Positions 44,960 to 58,008 are shown, counted from the first letter of the stretch. The stretch: DNA of 64,000 bases from Hygrophila difformis (GCA_030278955.1 JAOANR010000004.1:52455459-52519458), one strand, 5' to 3'. Made by a program: numbers and translations. The notes: generated from the sequence alone by a model not told the origin.

Positions 44960-45690
44960 AAGAGCTACGTCCTTTTAAATTCTCAAAAAAACGAGCTTAT
45001 TCTTTAACCGAATTTCAAAAATTGAAATACGTTTCGCTGTGAATAATTGAGGCCCATTATACTTTGTCGTTTCATGGAAATCTCTCAGTTTTGAAACAAC
45101 AAAATAAGTTACCCCGTATTAAAGATGTCATTGTCGTTACATTATAAAAAAAAAATATATATATATATTGCCATTCAATAAAAATAAACTCTTTATACGC
45201 TCGGTATAAAAGAAATAGTGTGACAACACAATGCTATAATAGTTGGTTCAATGAAAAATAGTATACTAGGGGGAAACATGTTATAAGAATTGAATACGTC
45301 AGATAGCCCAAGTAATAAGTGTGAATGAAATTAAAATTCGAGGCATAATAAATCCATTGATAGATGCTCAATGTGGGGCTGGAGATCTAGAGTTTAAATT
45401 CTAGCATCCACAAATTATTATTACTACTACTTAATAATTTACATTTTCTTTTTAAATAAATTATTGGCACAAAACAAGTCAAAACATAAAAAGCAGGGGT
45501 ATCCCAACAAGGCAATAAATGGATGAATACCAAACATCACGGGGGAATCTGCATCAAAGCTATCTACTGTATATCCTTTCGGCATATGATAAGAGGGCGT
45601 TAGTACAATCTTAACATATAGTAATACATGGTCACAGTCGTTTGCATCTTTTTTCATTCAGAATTTCATCAGATGTTAAAACTCACATTC
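44960..45690. other. Spacer downstream of ING2, no gene seen
   Basis: AT-rich. A weak tRNA-like/SINE-head fragment may lie at about 45371-45412 (GGGGCTGGAGATCTAGAGTT). The part just left of 45790 is probably the ING2 3' UTR. Confidence 0.4.
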
Positions 45691-45790
45691 TCAAAACGTT
45701 TTTAAGGTAAAATTGGCACCCCCCCCTGCTGTGTTCATAGTTGCATCATCTGCAGATGGGTCCAACGTTGATGGATCAGACTCCTCCCAA

Positions 45791-48524
45791 TCAATGTGGT
45801 AATTGACGGCATGTTGGACAATACCACTTTCCTTTAAACCTTGTCTCCGGAGTGAGGCCAACACATGTATAATGAAACCATTCACCTCCTTGACACTGTT
45901 GATAAGGAAAAGGTAAACAACGAACTTAGGGACCATTTTTCACGGAACAATGTTAAATGTCACGATTCATGAGATCAAGTCAAGCAAATCAATGAGCACT
46001 TGATAAGACCGATATTGACAGTTGTTTGAAATGAAGGGAAAAAAAGGAATGAGGCCATCTCAATGAAAGTATGAAAGAAATGCAGTGTTTTAAGAAGGCA
46101 ACCAAAGCGAGGAAATTATGGTTTTCTGATTTTTGTATGTTTAGCTGACCCCATGCAAAATGGGCTCTAATTTTCTCCTAACATTCAAGAAACAGTTTAA
46201 TTTCTAAATGTACATGGTGCTAAGCAAAAACTTAAAAGAGAGCAAAATGCAGAAAAGTAATGGAAAAATGGGCTTACATTTTCATTGTCACACGCAATCA
46301 TATCACCAAAAGATACCTGTAAGTTAAGGGCATATTTATAAGTAATTCATAACTTTATAAAGAAAAAAAAATGAGAAAAGTTATAATTGTTTCAAAGGAT
46401 AAAAATAAACTGATGCCAGGACCTGATGACAGACACAGTAGGTTGGTTCATTTGGATCAATAGGTTGATCAAGCTCAACTGATGAAGCAAACTCTTTCCT
46501 GAGAGTGCCTGGAGGAGGCATAAGATCAAAATCTCTATCGCGTTCTCTGTCCCAATCTCTGTCCTTGTAATCAGGCCTTTTGAATTGAGGTGTACCAAAA
46601 GGTGGTTTACGTTTCTCAATTTTAGGCACCAACGGTAATGGTGGAAGCACGATTGGCTCGTCTGGTGCTATTTTTCCTTCTGCAAAATAGAACATAAAAT
46701 TGCTGAGGGAAAAACAAAACTCTAGTTTATCTCAATTTTATTATGGACAAGGCCAAAAAATGCTAGTTTGCAGAAATAGCACCGCTTGCTTCTTGTGTAA
46801 GCCATAAAAATTCTAGTTAGTACCCAAAAAGTTGTTTTCAGGCGCAAGAACCATCCATGTGTAAGCTCCAATTATCTTGATGATGTGCAAAAGAAAAATG
46901 ACACATTGATATAAGCAACTAGCGACCATTCAAATTCAATTATTTAAACAGTACATATTACATATATATAAGCATTCAAATCAACAATCAACAAAATTGA
47001 TACGAAAGTTAACCTGCTATATTGGGAAATTTGGATGGAGATATAGGCATCGAACATGTCGTATAAATCTAACTGATATGCAGCACATTATATTTGCTAC
47101 AGGAATTTATGAATAATGTTGTGCAATGATACCTAATTAAGTAAAAGATTATTTAAAAAAATGACAATTGAGGCACCTTGTTTGAGATCATCTGCAAAGT
47201 TGTTCAGATCCTCTTCAAGTCGTTTTATGTGGCTGTCAATCTGAATGAAGGTAGCAAATGATCAAAAGTGATCAGCTTCCTATGCATGAACAATTACCAT
47301 ATAGCACGTTCTATGTTAGTCAAGTAGCTAGATTAACAGGCAAGTCGTGGCGTACTTGTAACACAAATGTCCAAGATGAAGATGAGGGACTGCAGAGCTC
47401 ATTTCACATTCCAATACCACAACCCAGTAAAGAAACTAATGAGCAGTGAAATGATATCATATATTCGGCATCTCAAGCTTATGTTTGTAGATACATAAAG
47501 AAGTCACAAATTCAAAAAAATGAAAATTATTCTGGGTTAGAGATAGAAAACATTTTGTTGAGCAGATATTCACCACACCATTGAGGAAACCAGAAAAGAG
47601 TATCTAAACCTCATACCACCAGGCAGCAAAAATACAGTATTCAAGTACAGAAAAAATTTCAATCTGGCAAATTGGTAACTCAGAAGTGCATATTTAACTT
47701 GCAATACCTGCCTCATAAGTCATATCACAAATAAATATCACCAAGCCACCAAATAATACTGAATAAATCACTCCTTTAAATGACAAATCCACAAAACCAT
47801 TGGCATCTTCAAGCCAAACAAAAAGTTTATATTAAGCAAATGTTTGATGACTTAATACAAGGAAAAAATAGAGATATGAATAGAATAAATAATTTACAGC
47901 ACAACCACCACAGACAGCCTTTTAAATGGAAAAACCACAATAATCTAACTAACTATATTTAAAAAAGGACATCAATACTAGTTGAAACTTACAAGGTCAT
48001 GAGCCTGTCGGGCCAATAAAACTTTCTCAGTGCAAAGGCTAAGTGCATTGTCCTGGTTTGCCTCAATTTCCTTTCGAAGCTTTTCAAATATCTCCTCCTC
48101 TTCATTTTTCCTAGAGAATGGCCCACCTTGAGATGCCAAACCCAGACAGTGATTGGTCCGCTGCCTTGTGTGGTTTATCAATGCTTTATACCATTTATAT
48201 ATAGACAGATGGGGAAGTTTGTCATAATTGCAGAATGTTTGACAAGGTATAACATCATCCCAAATTTCCAAAAAGAAGAAGGAAATTGGAGAAGAAGGGA
48301 ACCTTGTGAACGCTCATCCAGTTCTCTAATGGTGTTCAGAAGCCTTTGAAGCTCCGCAGGCAATGTGCTCGAATCTTTTACAATCAATAATTTTTTCAAT
48401 GATAAAATTGAATTAGGGAACACCTTTTATTTAGTTTTTGCATAGTTCGTAGAAGAGGAAATAAACCAAACAACTCACACTCTAAATAATCATCAACAAA
48501 GACTCCTGTCCTAGCAATTGCCAT
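45791..48524 (-). CDS. ING2: ING2-type PHD finger protein (7 exons, 257 aa)
   Basis: Exons, in order: 48524-48479, 48374-48303, 48183-47993, 47240-47177, 46679-46423, 46316-46278, 45895-45791; all introns GT-AG and in phase (774 nt). The N-terminal ING domain (residues about 5-105: [54 protein letters not shown]) forms the coiled-coil scaffold that ties ING proteins to acetyltransferase or deacetylase complexes. A basic/acidic linker ([20 protein letters not shown]) leads to a C-terminal PHD finger with C206, C208, C219, C224, H231, C234, C249 and C252 as zinc ligands, and Y205 and W229 placed for the H3K4me3 aromatic cage. Length and ending (CPTCRQLPH) match plant ING2. A 5'-UTR intron is likely (acceptor TTGTGCAG near 48571). 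Nuclear chromatin reader; intact. Confidence 0.96.
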
Positions 48525-49374
48525 CTTTCTCTTGCTTGATTGGATAGATTTCCTCTAAAGAGTCCCCTGCACAAGATGAAGAGCCAAGATATGTTTATGC
48601 CGAGGAACAAAATGCAAATACAAAAATAACAAAGGAAAAGAAGAGCAAATTAAAGGTAGGAAAATTACAGAAGAGCAATAAATGGTAATGCACAAGCATG
48701 ACTCCTCAAAATTTAAAGAAAGTATTTCACAAAACAAACAGATCTAAGTTGAAAAGAAGAAAAGGAAGAAAAAGAAATTTTGGCATTAGGAAGAATAAAA
48801 CAGGAAACACCGAACATTGGAGGGAAAAAGAAAAGAAAAGAAAAGAAAAAATTCAAGACCAAAACATTAAGGGGACTAAAGAGTAATTCGTTAAGTCTGC
48901 CGTGTGCAGCTAATGGGTTTCTAAAAGCACACTTGTAGAGTGTAGAATATCAGGCACGATGTCACAGCCAGTTCAAATAACTTCATGGCCTCACATTCAT
49001 GACCATGAAGAAACATACTAGCATTATGCAATGAAGAAAATCATGATCAAATCACAAGATACAACTTATTATCAAATCCGAACAACCAAAAGCCCAATAA
49101 TTATAACTCAGAAGAAACACAAATATTCACCAAACCAAATCCTAAACAATAGTTCGAAAAAGAAGATTAATATAACTGTGACGCCCCAAAACTTGTTCAC
49201 CATGCCTTAACCATTATATAAATGATAAACAAACTCAGGCAAACCTTAAAAGAATTTTGCACAAACCACATTAATTGATTTACAAACCCTAAATTCAAAT
49301 AAGAAACAATTGAAAGTTTAAAGAATTGCAAGAGAGAATTAAAATACGATAAGTGGCAGCGAAGATGAGAAACC

Positions 49375-49500
49375 TCTTGTAGCGCAATGTAGAGCTACGA
49401 TGGAGCGGCTTGGCAAATCGGAACTCCAGAAGGAAGATACGCGGAGAAGACTAGCCAAGTGCGCTTTGACACAGAAACGACAACATATTTCCACGACTCT
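49375..49500 (-). promoter_or_regulatory. Probable first (non-coding) exon region of ING2
   Basis: More balanced base composition than its surroundings. On the minus strand it gives a pyrimidine-rich leader and a plausible donor (CAAGAG/GTTTCT near 49374), matching the acceptor before the coding start at about 48571. No convincing TATA box was found. Inference only. Confidence 0.35.
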
Positions 49501-49667
49501 GGATTGAACAGTTAATAGTTTCAGAAAATTTCAATTTAGCCCGTCTCCTCAAAAGTCACTTTGGATTTTGGACCATGCACATTTTTATTTTTTTTTTTTT
49601 TGGGAAAATTATTACTATCCGTCGCAGTAAGATGTCTCATTTGACTTTTGGGTACTGTTTATTACTT

Positions 49668-49845
49668 ATTTCGTTCCTTTTTAATTATCACGGATCCATA
49701 TTTCATGCAATTCAATACATATTTTTAATCTTTAATAATTTAAATTGCATACGAGGAAAAATTATAAAGATTTGATATTCTAAATCTATGCGATTAGACG
49801 AATCTAACAAGATCTCAATTGACTATATTTTATCTTATATAATCG
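49668..49845 (+). mobile_element. Half of a Stowaway-like MITE (plus orientation)
   Basis: TTTCGTTCCTTTTTAATTAT, CACGGATCCAT, then the CGATTAGACGAATCTAACAA block of the 265-bp family. It stops at the border of the insert at 49850. Confidence 0.6.
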
Positions 49846-49849
49846 TATA

Positions 49850-50426
49850 TGTAAACACGTGAAATTTATTCGCCACTAAAAATGCGACACGTGTAAATTT
49901 AAATATTAATTTAATTATTTGCTAGGCATTTTAAATAAATTAAATGCTTGAAATAATTATTAATATTTATTGGGCCATTTGGATCCATCAAGCCAAATGG
50001 ATTTAATTATATTGGGCCAATGTGGACAAGTCCAAATGAAAGACCCACAGGCCTATGATCCAATGGACACTGAAAGCAGGCCAGTCCATGGAAATCAGTC
50101 AATGTGAACAAGCCCAGATGAAAGGCCCACATGCTCACTGACCCGATAGAAATGTGGATTGGACCAGCCCATCGATTGGCACATCATTCACAAACCCTGG
50201 GGTTTTTCCTCTATAAATAGAGGCACCCTGTCACATACTGACGACTTCTTCACTTCCAGACAGAGGTCTCCATACACTACTCACTCTCAAGACTCATATA
50301 CTTGAGATTCTACAGCAACAAAACGCTGCAGAAATATTAAAGAGGCGAAGAAGAATCAAATACACTTCTACAACCTCTAAACAGTCATACGCTGAAGTAT
50401 TTAACTTTTACTTAAATTTATTGCAA
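49850..50426 (+). mobile_element. Probable solo LTR
   Basis: The stretch starts TGTAAACACGTGAAATTTAT, carries a strong TATA box (CTCTATAAATAGAGGC at about 50211-50226) followed by a transcribed-leader-like CT-rich segment, and ends ...TTTATTGCAA. GTATA flanks both sides (49845-49849 and 50427-50431). The TATA context, size (about 577 bp) and 5-bp duplication fit a solo LTR left by recombination. The right end is AA rather than the usual CA, which weakens the call. No internal coding region. Confidence 0.5.
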
Positions 50427-50565
50427 GTATATATTTAAAAAAATAGTTTTAAAATATATATTTTACATAATTTTTTGTTATACATATTTTGAGATATTAA
50501 CGAAAAAGTATATTGGATTATGTATAGAAATCAAATAAGACAGATTAAAAGAGACGAACGGAGTA
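50427..50565 (-). mobile_element. Half of a Stowaway-like MITE (minus orientation)
   Basis: Reverse-oriented blocks (TTTTACATAATTTTTTGTTA, ATTTTGAGATATTAACG) and the end GAGACGAACGGAGTATT. It is the opposite orientation of the half at 49668-49845, so the two are not simply one MITE split by the insert. Confidence 0.55.
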
Positions 50566-51335
50566 TTATTTTGGCACTTTTCAAATTATGCATGTCTTTT
50601 TTGTGCACATTATGAAGTACTATTTATCGTTTGCAAAAACATATTTTAAATAATATGTATTAAAATAAGCAAATAGTAGTAGTATATGTATATATATATA
50701 TATATATATAATTTTACATATTCAATAAATAATTTTATGTGTGATATATACTTTATATGTTTAAATATAAATACATGGCAAACATGTACCGGCCAGGTAT
50801 ATCAATCACCCATTTTCTTTTAAGAAAAATGATAAAAGCTGTTGGCTTAAAGAAGTTAAGTTTAGCTGCTTAAACAAATTCCAAATTGGAAGTTAAAAGA
50901 TTTAGTAATTAAGCCCAGATTCCTGAGAAAGAGTAGAAATCTGATAATATAGGTTTATGAATAGTTTAACTGAAGCTTATTCAGTAAGAAGGAAATCGAC
51001 AATAATCTAGAAAGTAAAATGCATTTACATAAAAATAATACCACCACTTTTCAGAGACAGAACTTTCACATTACCGATACAAAAGTATACTACATTCCAG
51101 AGAAGCCAAAAGGACCTTTGATAGCACATACACACTTGACATTCAGTTTCAAAATATCCTCCACACATGCCAAGATTAATTGATTTCTGGATAACGATGC
51201 ACAAAGAAAAAAAAAAAAAAAAAAAAAAAAAACATGAACTCCATTTCTTCCTTATTTCTTCTGTTAAGTGTAAAACTCCCGTTTGAGTTGTAAAACTCCC
51301 GTTTGAGTTTTATTGTAATGCTGAATTGGCGATCT
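50566..51335. other. Spacer and 3' flank of squalene synthase
   Basis: AT repeats at about 50690-50711 and a 26-bp A-run at 51206-51232 (a T-run on the gene strand). No gene. The part near 51100-51335 is probably the 3' UTR of the squalene synthase gene. Confidence 0.45.
51265..51310. repeat. Tandem duplication in the squalene synthase 3' flank
   Basis: TAAAACTCCCGTTTGAGTT occurs twice in direct succession, 30-70 bp downstream of the stop codon. Confidence 0.85.
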
Positions 51336-54300
51336 TCACATATTAGTTGCTCGATTTGCAGATAAGTATGCAAGCAAAATAGCCAGTATGATGAAGATGA
51401 CGGCAATCTGCATTAATTAAAGAAACATTTAAATTGTTATATTCAAAAGTAAAGAAAATTAAATATGTTGCTCTTGATGCTTCCTTTTGCTAATCATCTC
51501 ACGTACTGATGATAGTAGGCCAGAAAGCTGTTAAAATACTAACCGTTGTTGCATTGTACTGCGATTTGCTTTCAATTACATAAGATTTCCTGTGGAAGAA
51601 AGATGTTTGATATCAGTATGATCACAAAGTGCACATTTTCTCGCTCAGGCAAAGTTAATGGAATTACATGCACCATTGTGCTTATATATAGGGAGCTGGC
51701 TTACTTTTGGGTCAAGGTTCCTGAGTCACGGCAGATTTTCAAGATTGTTTCTAATCTTTCCTTTGTCTTTCCAGCATTAGGATCTCTGTCATCAACCTAT
51801 GTATTTCCCCGCAAAAATACTCTCAGCAAACAAGGAGGTGAAAATAATTCTTATAAGAAATTGGCATGTCCTACATTGATGATTGAACATTACATAGATC
51901 TTCCAAGTCACAGAATTGTCTATAATTAAGCTTTGATATGTGGAGGTATGCCATCACACCATATCATCACTGAGAGCATACTATTTACATCCACCAATTC
52001 AAGGTTTTAAAAAACTTTTATTCAATAAATCCTTTCAAATATCAATCCATCTATCCGAACATAGCCACGGTTTCGAATTCCCTTCTAAACCTTCCATCCA
52101 AACAAAACAAATAGGTGTAAAGAATGAAACTATAAGTTTCAATTTATGCGCCATACCTTCGATTTAAGCATGAGAGAGAAGTCGTAGAAAGCCCCATAAA
52201 CATCCGACATAGTTTTAGTTCGGTCAATAACTTTTGCAGTAAGGCCTAATGTCAAAGAAACACAACACCAGTAATTAGGACATATCCATTAGAAGGAGAA
52301 ATACAACGTAGAACTATTGTGCTGAAGCTATGGAGTATCAATCAAAAGAAATTTAAACTTTTCAGAAGGACCAACATAATGAGTGATCAGCTTACCCCTT
52401 CGCATTTTCACCACCCCTCTAAAGACTTGAATGTTGTTGTAACACAAAGCTAATGTTCCAATTGCCATGATCTGGTAATATTAGCAATTTAGCATAAAAG
52501 AATTATAGACATTCTGATATTAAATTAAATGTAAAAAAATGAGGTAACATGAATCTTTGATATAACAGTAAAATCATGCTGACACAGATCTACATATACT
52601 CAGTGCATTAATAATTTTCTTCGAATCAATAGGAGGTGAACACATGTTTAAATATGTTTAATACTATTTGAGAGTTAATGAGAAGGACAAACATCTAGAA
52701 AGCTAACAGCTTGTTCAGCCAGATATATCTACATTCTATATCCCACTCACTGGAATTTATGATATGCTGTGGATGGACAAGTTTGGATGATATCACATCA
52801 GAAGTACGGATTTAAGATTTCCAGTCTATTCCATAACACTAATATAATCTGGTGAGATGTAAAAGGATTTAATGACAATCTGTGAAAAACTCAAGTCATC
52901 ATGTGTGGAAGGGGAAATAATGGACCGTGTTTCTTTTATCTCAGCTCTTGCAATCACTACCATCCCCATGAGACTTTCATTTGCAGGAGTTGGCATAATT
53001 TAAAAAGCCATTTTGCTTCAAAAGGATAAGATATACGAAAAATCATATCTACCTGAGGAATTGCGCAAAAACGGAAGATAGCTATATTTCTCAGAGCAGA
53101 CATGTACTTTAGGCAATCTTCCACATGTACTAAAGCATTTGTGACCATATCATTCAGGCACTCGACTGCCTTTGCTGAGTTTTCCTCTTCTTTTAAGTTC
53201 TAACAGCACAAAGCAACATAAGATATCAGTACCAGTGTAAGATAATTCACTCATATTAAATTAACACAAAATCTCTGTTAATGATGAAAAGAAGCATTTG
53301 AACATGAGGAATAGAATTACCTCCAGTTTATCAACGTATTTACTCCAAATCTCACGGGGCCAGAACATGCGTGACTTCGGTATCTCATTAATATCCTCGA
53401 GATAATCTCTGATGATGTTTGTTTTCTGTGGTTTATTGGAAGATATAAGACAATTGTGAGTTATGTATTTGGGAAGAGTTTAGTGTGAGAACTTCAAGAT
53501 ACAGCACAAAATCAGTACTTGAAGAAATAAACCCATTGAGTTGGAGATCTCATCTGAAGCCAAATCTTCCTTTCCAGAAGCATGAAACAACTTTGACAGC
53601 CCTAGCCCAACAAGTCCAGCCACATAATGACAATATTCATTATAATCATCAGTTGTTTCTACCTGGAAGAGATGTTAAACTTCAAACTTTAGATCCAGAC
53701 CCATGGACTTTTATTAAACAATCCCTAAGTTAGTAGATTTCATGAAAAATCTAAATGAACAGCCATGAGATGAAGATTTAGGAATGGCCTAGATTGTAAA
53801 CTGAGTTTGAGTTTCCAGTACCTCCTTGCAAATAAATTTTGCCATTCCTGCACCCATTCTCATGGTGATATCCTCGATTGCCTCTTGATAACTGCAAAAA
53901 AGCAATTAATTACCTTACGAATTACGATGGATGAATTGTTCAATATTGCAATGTCATAAATATAATTCCAGACCCATCTTTTCCTACTAAATCAATTGTT
54001 ATAGCTTCCTGACTTGTTGATACAACCTGGTACTTACAAAATTTTATTACTTGATCACTACTTTACACTTGGGTGAACTTCTATTTAAAATATTTTAACA
54101 TCACGTATTCCTATTCCATCTAAATCATAACAAAACATGTAATTCAAGTGACTGGAACTTTCAAATTTAAGATTTGATTGAATTTGACTCTAGATATTTT
54201 GTCAATATGGTGCATTTTAAGGGCTTACAATAATTATGATATTTCATCATGTGCCTAGGTTTGTATAAGATGTCCTTTCTAAATTCAAATATTCAACATC

Positions 54301-55973
54301 TAGCTTTGCAAAAGCTTGTAGTCATGGACATGTACATCCTAGCATGATTCTCTAACGACACTGAATCAAAGTCCAAAAGCACCTCTTCATATGACTTTAT
54401 TAATACATTTTGTAGAGTTTAAGCACATGTTATATTGATTGGTACATAAATTAGAATAAAAAACAAAAATGAAACCACATATGAGGATACCTTCTACCAA
54501 GCTCTAGAAAAGCAGTTGAAACATGGTGAAACTCATCCATGAGAATTTTATAGTTTTTTGTTCCACCTGTTAAAGAACAACATGGAATATTCCAAATTAG
54601 TATTTTTATATAACAATTCAACCATATTATTTCTTGGGGCCAATTGCAATAGTTCCACAGCCTCTCATGTCAACCATTAACCTCTTTAACATAGAGAATG
54701 GAAAGGGAACGTCAACCACCAAACAGTGGCCTGATCACACCAACCTACAAGAGTAACTTGAAAACTCACATGAAAAATGCCAATCCCGGTCATAAATGTG
54801 GCGATGAAAAGCCTTCAGAATGGGAACTTTAACGTCTGTTGCTATACTTGTGTCATCTTCTGCAATTACCAAAGAAAGAAAAAAAGAAAATGGAGACTTA
54901 GATTGTTGAACGGTTATCAAAGGAGTATCATTTCCTTTTCAAACGCCATTCAAATTCATCCTAAATGAAAACAAAAGTTCACCTAGATTCATCAAATAAT
55001 AAGTTGAGGTTCTGACATAAATATTCACCTGTAACATATAAAAGGATATTGAAAATGTAAACCATAGGATAGCTTACCAACGGTGTCCAGTGCTCGAAGG
55101 ACCAAATAGAAAATGCACACCTGCAAAAAATTATGAAAAAATGATAGAGAGATCATTGTTTGAAACAAGACAGCACACAGAGACTTATTCAGTGGAATCA
55201 ATTCTTTTATATGATAAATAGTGACTATTGTGTCGAGAGGAAAATCTTTACTGTCACATACAACAATAGCAAATATATCTGTAACAGGCAAAATATCTGG
55301 CACGGTTATGGATTACAATAAAATGTTTCACACAAATCATCATAATAGGTTTAGTGCAAACGAATTCCACCTGTAGAAGGAACAAGAAACCAATCCACCG
55401 GAAACCGAGAGAAATAACGAAGGCTTCCCATCAATTTTGGCAACTACTGTATTGCATTTGCCTCTATTTATGATCATTAAATTTGCTGACATTATGCAAA
55501 TTTTCCCTTTTTGTTTATACTTAATTAAAATATACAATCAAATTGTGAATCAAGGATGTCTGGATCTAATTCCAACACTTTCCTACTTCAATCATCGCCA
55601 AATCTAGAATTAGTTCAATCTGTGTCGCCGGCAACTGCGGAAAATCGGCAAAATCTCTCGAAACACAAACTACAAAATCCTAGAGCAAAACCCATGTAAA
55701 AGCAGAGAAAATGAATAACAAAATAATAGAACTAGAGAACCAAATAATTTTTATTATGAAAAAAAGAATGTATCTCACAGCATCACGAAGATCAGTATCT
55801 AGCTGCTGAATAACGAGGGCAAAGCTTCTGGAGACTTTGAGAAGCATATTGTAACAAAATGCCCAGTGCGGTTCCGCCGGGATCTGCTTCTCGGCCTGCC
55901 TGGCCGCCAGCTTCAGCTTCACCATCGGATACAAGTCATCCGGGTGCCTCCAAATCGTTCTTAATCCCGCCAT
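51336..55973 (-). CDS. SQS: Squalene synthase (13 exons, 414 aa)
   Basis: Exons 55973-55779, 55120-55078, 54859-54770, 54566-54491, 53891-53822, 53662-53519, 53425-53321, 53199-53053, 52471-52396, 52245-52157, 51796-51705, 51589-51544, 51407-51336 splice in phase (1245 nt). The enzyme joins two farnesyl diphosphates and reduces the product to squalene with NADPH, the entry to sterols and triterpenes, on the ER. Visible: [14 protein letters not shown] (near 46-59), first Asp-rich motif DTVEDD (77-82), catalytic Tyr171 in [15 protein letters not shown], second Asp-rich motif DYLEDI (213-218), the [20 protein letters not shown] block, and a C-terminal membrane helix (about 392-407, [16 protein letters not shown]). 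Residues such as SALRNIAIF, where SALRDPAIF is usual, suggest a diverged paralogue. Intact. Confidence 0.97.
53900..54485. other. Intron 4 of squalene synthase
   Basis: The longest stretch between exons of this gene apart from introns 1 and 3 (about 600 bp). It is AT-rich with no recognisable repeat ends or hidden exon. Confidence 0.6.
55121..55778. other. Intron 1 of squalene synthase
   Basis: A 658-bp intron between the donor GATGCT/GTGAGA and the acceptor TTTTTTGCAG/GTGTGC. No hidden exon seen. Confidence 0.7.
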
Positions 55974-56032
55974 TTTCACGCTGCTCAACACCAAGTCATC
56001 AACAATTCCGATCAGCAACCGATAACACGAAA

Positions 56033-56063
56033 TGAATAAATAAATAAATAAATAAATAAATAA
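56033..56063. repeat. (TAAA)n microsatellite
   Basis: About seven AAAT/TAAA units in the probable 5'-UTR intron of squalene synthase (between acceptor GTTGAGCAG near 55984 and donor GTATGTGTG near 56128). Confidence 0.85.
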
Positions 56064-56227
56064 AACCGAAATCGCCGGACTTTGAACCAAAAATAGTTAA
56101 AGGACAGTCAAATCAACGCACACATACCAAACAATTCGCCGTAAAAAAGAAACGGCTGATGAAAAGCGAAAGCGGTAGCGCCGATTGGGATGGAAATAGA
56201 GAAACGATGAATCTAACTCAGGTGGAG

Positions 56228-56234
56228 ATTTATA
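56228..56234 (-). promoter_or_regulatory. Likely TATA box of squalene synthase
   Basis: On the minus strand, ACAATATAAATCTCCACC lies about 255 bp upstream of the ATG. Transcription would begin near 56200, giving a leader with a CT-rich stretch and a probable intron (donor GTATGTGTG, acceptor GAGCAG before CGTGAAAATGG). Confidence 0.5.
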
Positions 56235-56465
56235 TTGTAATAGGTGAGAGTGTGCAGGTGTGGAAAGCGTGGAGGCGTAATGTACTATTGGCGTGTTGTG
56301 TGTGAATTGGAAGAGGTTGAGTTGTTTGACGAATACCAGCAGTATTTTGTTACTTTGTTCAATTTTAAAAATGCACATTCTGAAAAAATTTTCTTTAGTA
56401 ATTCTTCACCAGTTTCTGTCAAAAATAAAACAATTAAAAAATATCGGCCCGGTACCATATTTTGA

Positions 56466-57330
56466 CATTATGCTATTTCCAGTGTGATTAAGAGAATAAT
56501 TGACAATTAATTACAATTCTTCAACCCTTAATTCGGATATTAGTGACTAAATGAATAAATAATTTTGGTAGAAAACATTTAAAAGCATTAATAGTCTTGA
56601 TAAACGTTTACCCAAAAAAAATAGGCTTGATAAACTATTCTAATCACCCAAGTCACACAAAAGAAAATTTAGAGGGAGGCCCAGTGGGGAATCGAATTTT
56701 ATCACTTGGGCTAAGTCTTCATACATATATAGTTATAATTTAATGTAGTTTGAGTAGTAAAAGGGTTCCTAATCATTTACAAAAGAATAAATAAATAAAT
56801 AAATACTACTCTTATAGGGGTATTACATTTTTTCTATTTTTATTTTAAATATGAACATTTTAATTGTGGATAAAAATGAGAGAAAATATTAAATATATAG
56901 AAGTATGACATCCATTTCAAAATAAATTATTAAACAGGTGAAAAAAAAAACAGGGGGGTTGTGTGATGAGCTGGAGATGGAGTTATTGTGGTGCGGAGAA
57001 AATTGCAAATGTATGTGTGTAGCTTATGAGATGTTATTTTTTTTTATCAGAGGAGGCGAAGCCAAAATAAAAAATAAAAATAAAAAAAAATAAAAATAAA
57101 CCGGAAGTAAAGAAAAAGGCTAAGCCTTGGTGAAACGCACACCCGAAGAATCCGTCGCCAACTCTCCAATCACGAAATCCGGAAGAAACGCCCATATAAT
57201 TTTTATTTGTTGCTGAACTGCAAATTTTATTTATTAAAAAAAAAAAATCCCTCCATCCTTGTATGATGAAGTCATGAAGTAGAAGCGAGCTTTCATGAAT
57301 CTTGGTTGCTGCTATATTTATTTGATGTTT
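56466..57330. other. Spacer with SINE and LINE-tail-like scraps
   Basis: A partial SINE head lies at about 56680-56735 (reversed, GGGGAATCGAATTTTATCAC). A LINE 3'-UTR-like GAGGAGGCGAAGCCAAAAT is near 57051. A TAAA repeat lies at about 56787-56806. No gene. Confidence 0.4.
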
Positions 57331-57334
57331 TTTT

Positions 57335-57490
57335 TTTGTTTTGAGGAGCCAAAGTTATAGAAAGGGTGATGAGAACCCATGCCTCACAAATTATAAAGAA
57401 TAAAAGGAAATAATAGGGGCCCAGGTGGGGAATGGAACCTCCAATCCTAAAGTTGGAATGCATGAACCTGGCTGCTTACGCACGTCATCA
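57335..57490 (-). mobile_element. tRNA-derived SINE, reversed, diverged
   Basis: T-run and GAGGAGCCAAAGTTATAGAA, AGAACCCATGCCTCACAAAT, then GGGGAATGGAACCTCCAATC: tail and box-B regions of the main SINE family in reverse orientation. Confidence 0.6.
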
Positions 57491-58008
57491 TCAGCGGTTG
57501 ATTCAGAAATTTTTTTCAGTAGTATCAAAAAAGTTATGAAAACTATGTTGAGATTAAGGATAGTAGTCAAAATACAAAAACTATTGAAAAAGACTATGTT
57601 ATATGTAATTGATTATATTGGTATCACTACAAAAATTCAGCGGTTGCACAAAAGCCAAATCAAGCTGAATCTAAATTTTTTTTAGCTTAAAATAATATTT
57701 TTATCAATTTGAGTGGTATCCCGTGCTACCGTAAAAGTTTTAATACATCCGCCCCATCATCCCTTTTAATTTTAATGTGCCGCTGCAGTTTTTGGGATTT
57801 TTACATATGTCAAGTGATGTTATGATCTGTTCTAACTCGTGAATAGAGAAGCTCACTTATTATGATTATTTTTTCTTTCAGAATTAAATATTCAAAAATC
57901 ATATTAATTTGAACGTTATTATATTATATTATACGAAATAAAAAAAATCAAACCAAATTATTTATTATATATTTATGATTTAGATTAGTACATGCACGAA
58001 TTAAAATG

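Noticed and set aside
45439..45936. Minus-strand frame at 45691-45936 as a separate gene
   Set aside because: It is the out-of-frame reading of the last ING2 exon and its 3' UTR; the in-frame reading gives the PHD finger end.
49185..49240. TGTGACGCCCC start resembling a gypsy LTR end
   Set aside because: Only the first dozen bases are suggestive; no matching second LTR, end or duplication found in the ING2 upstream region.
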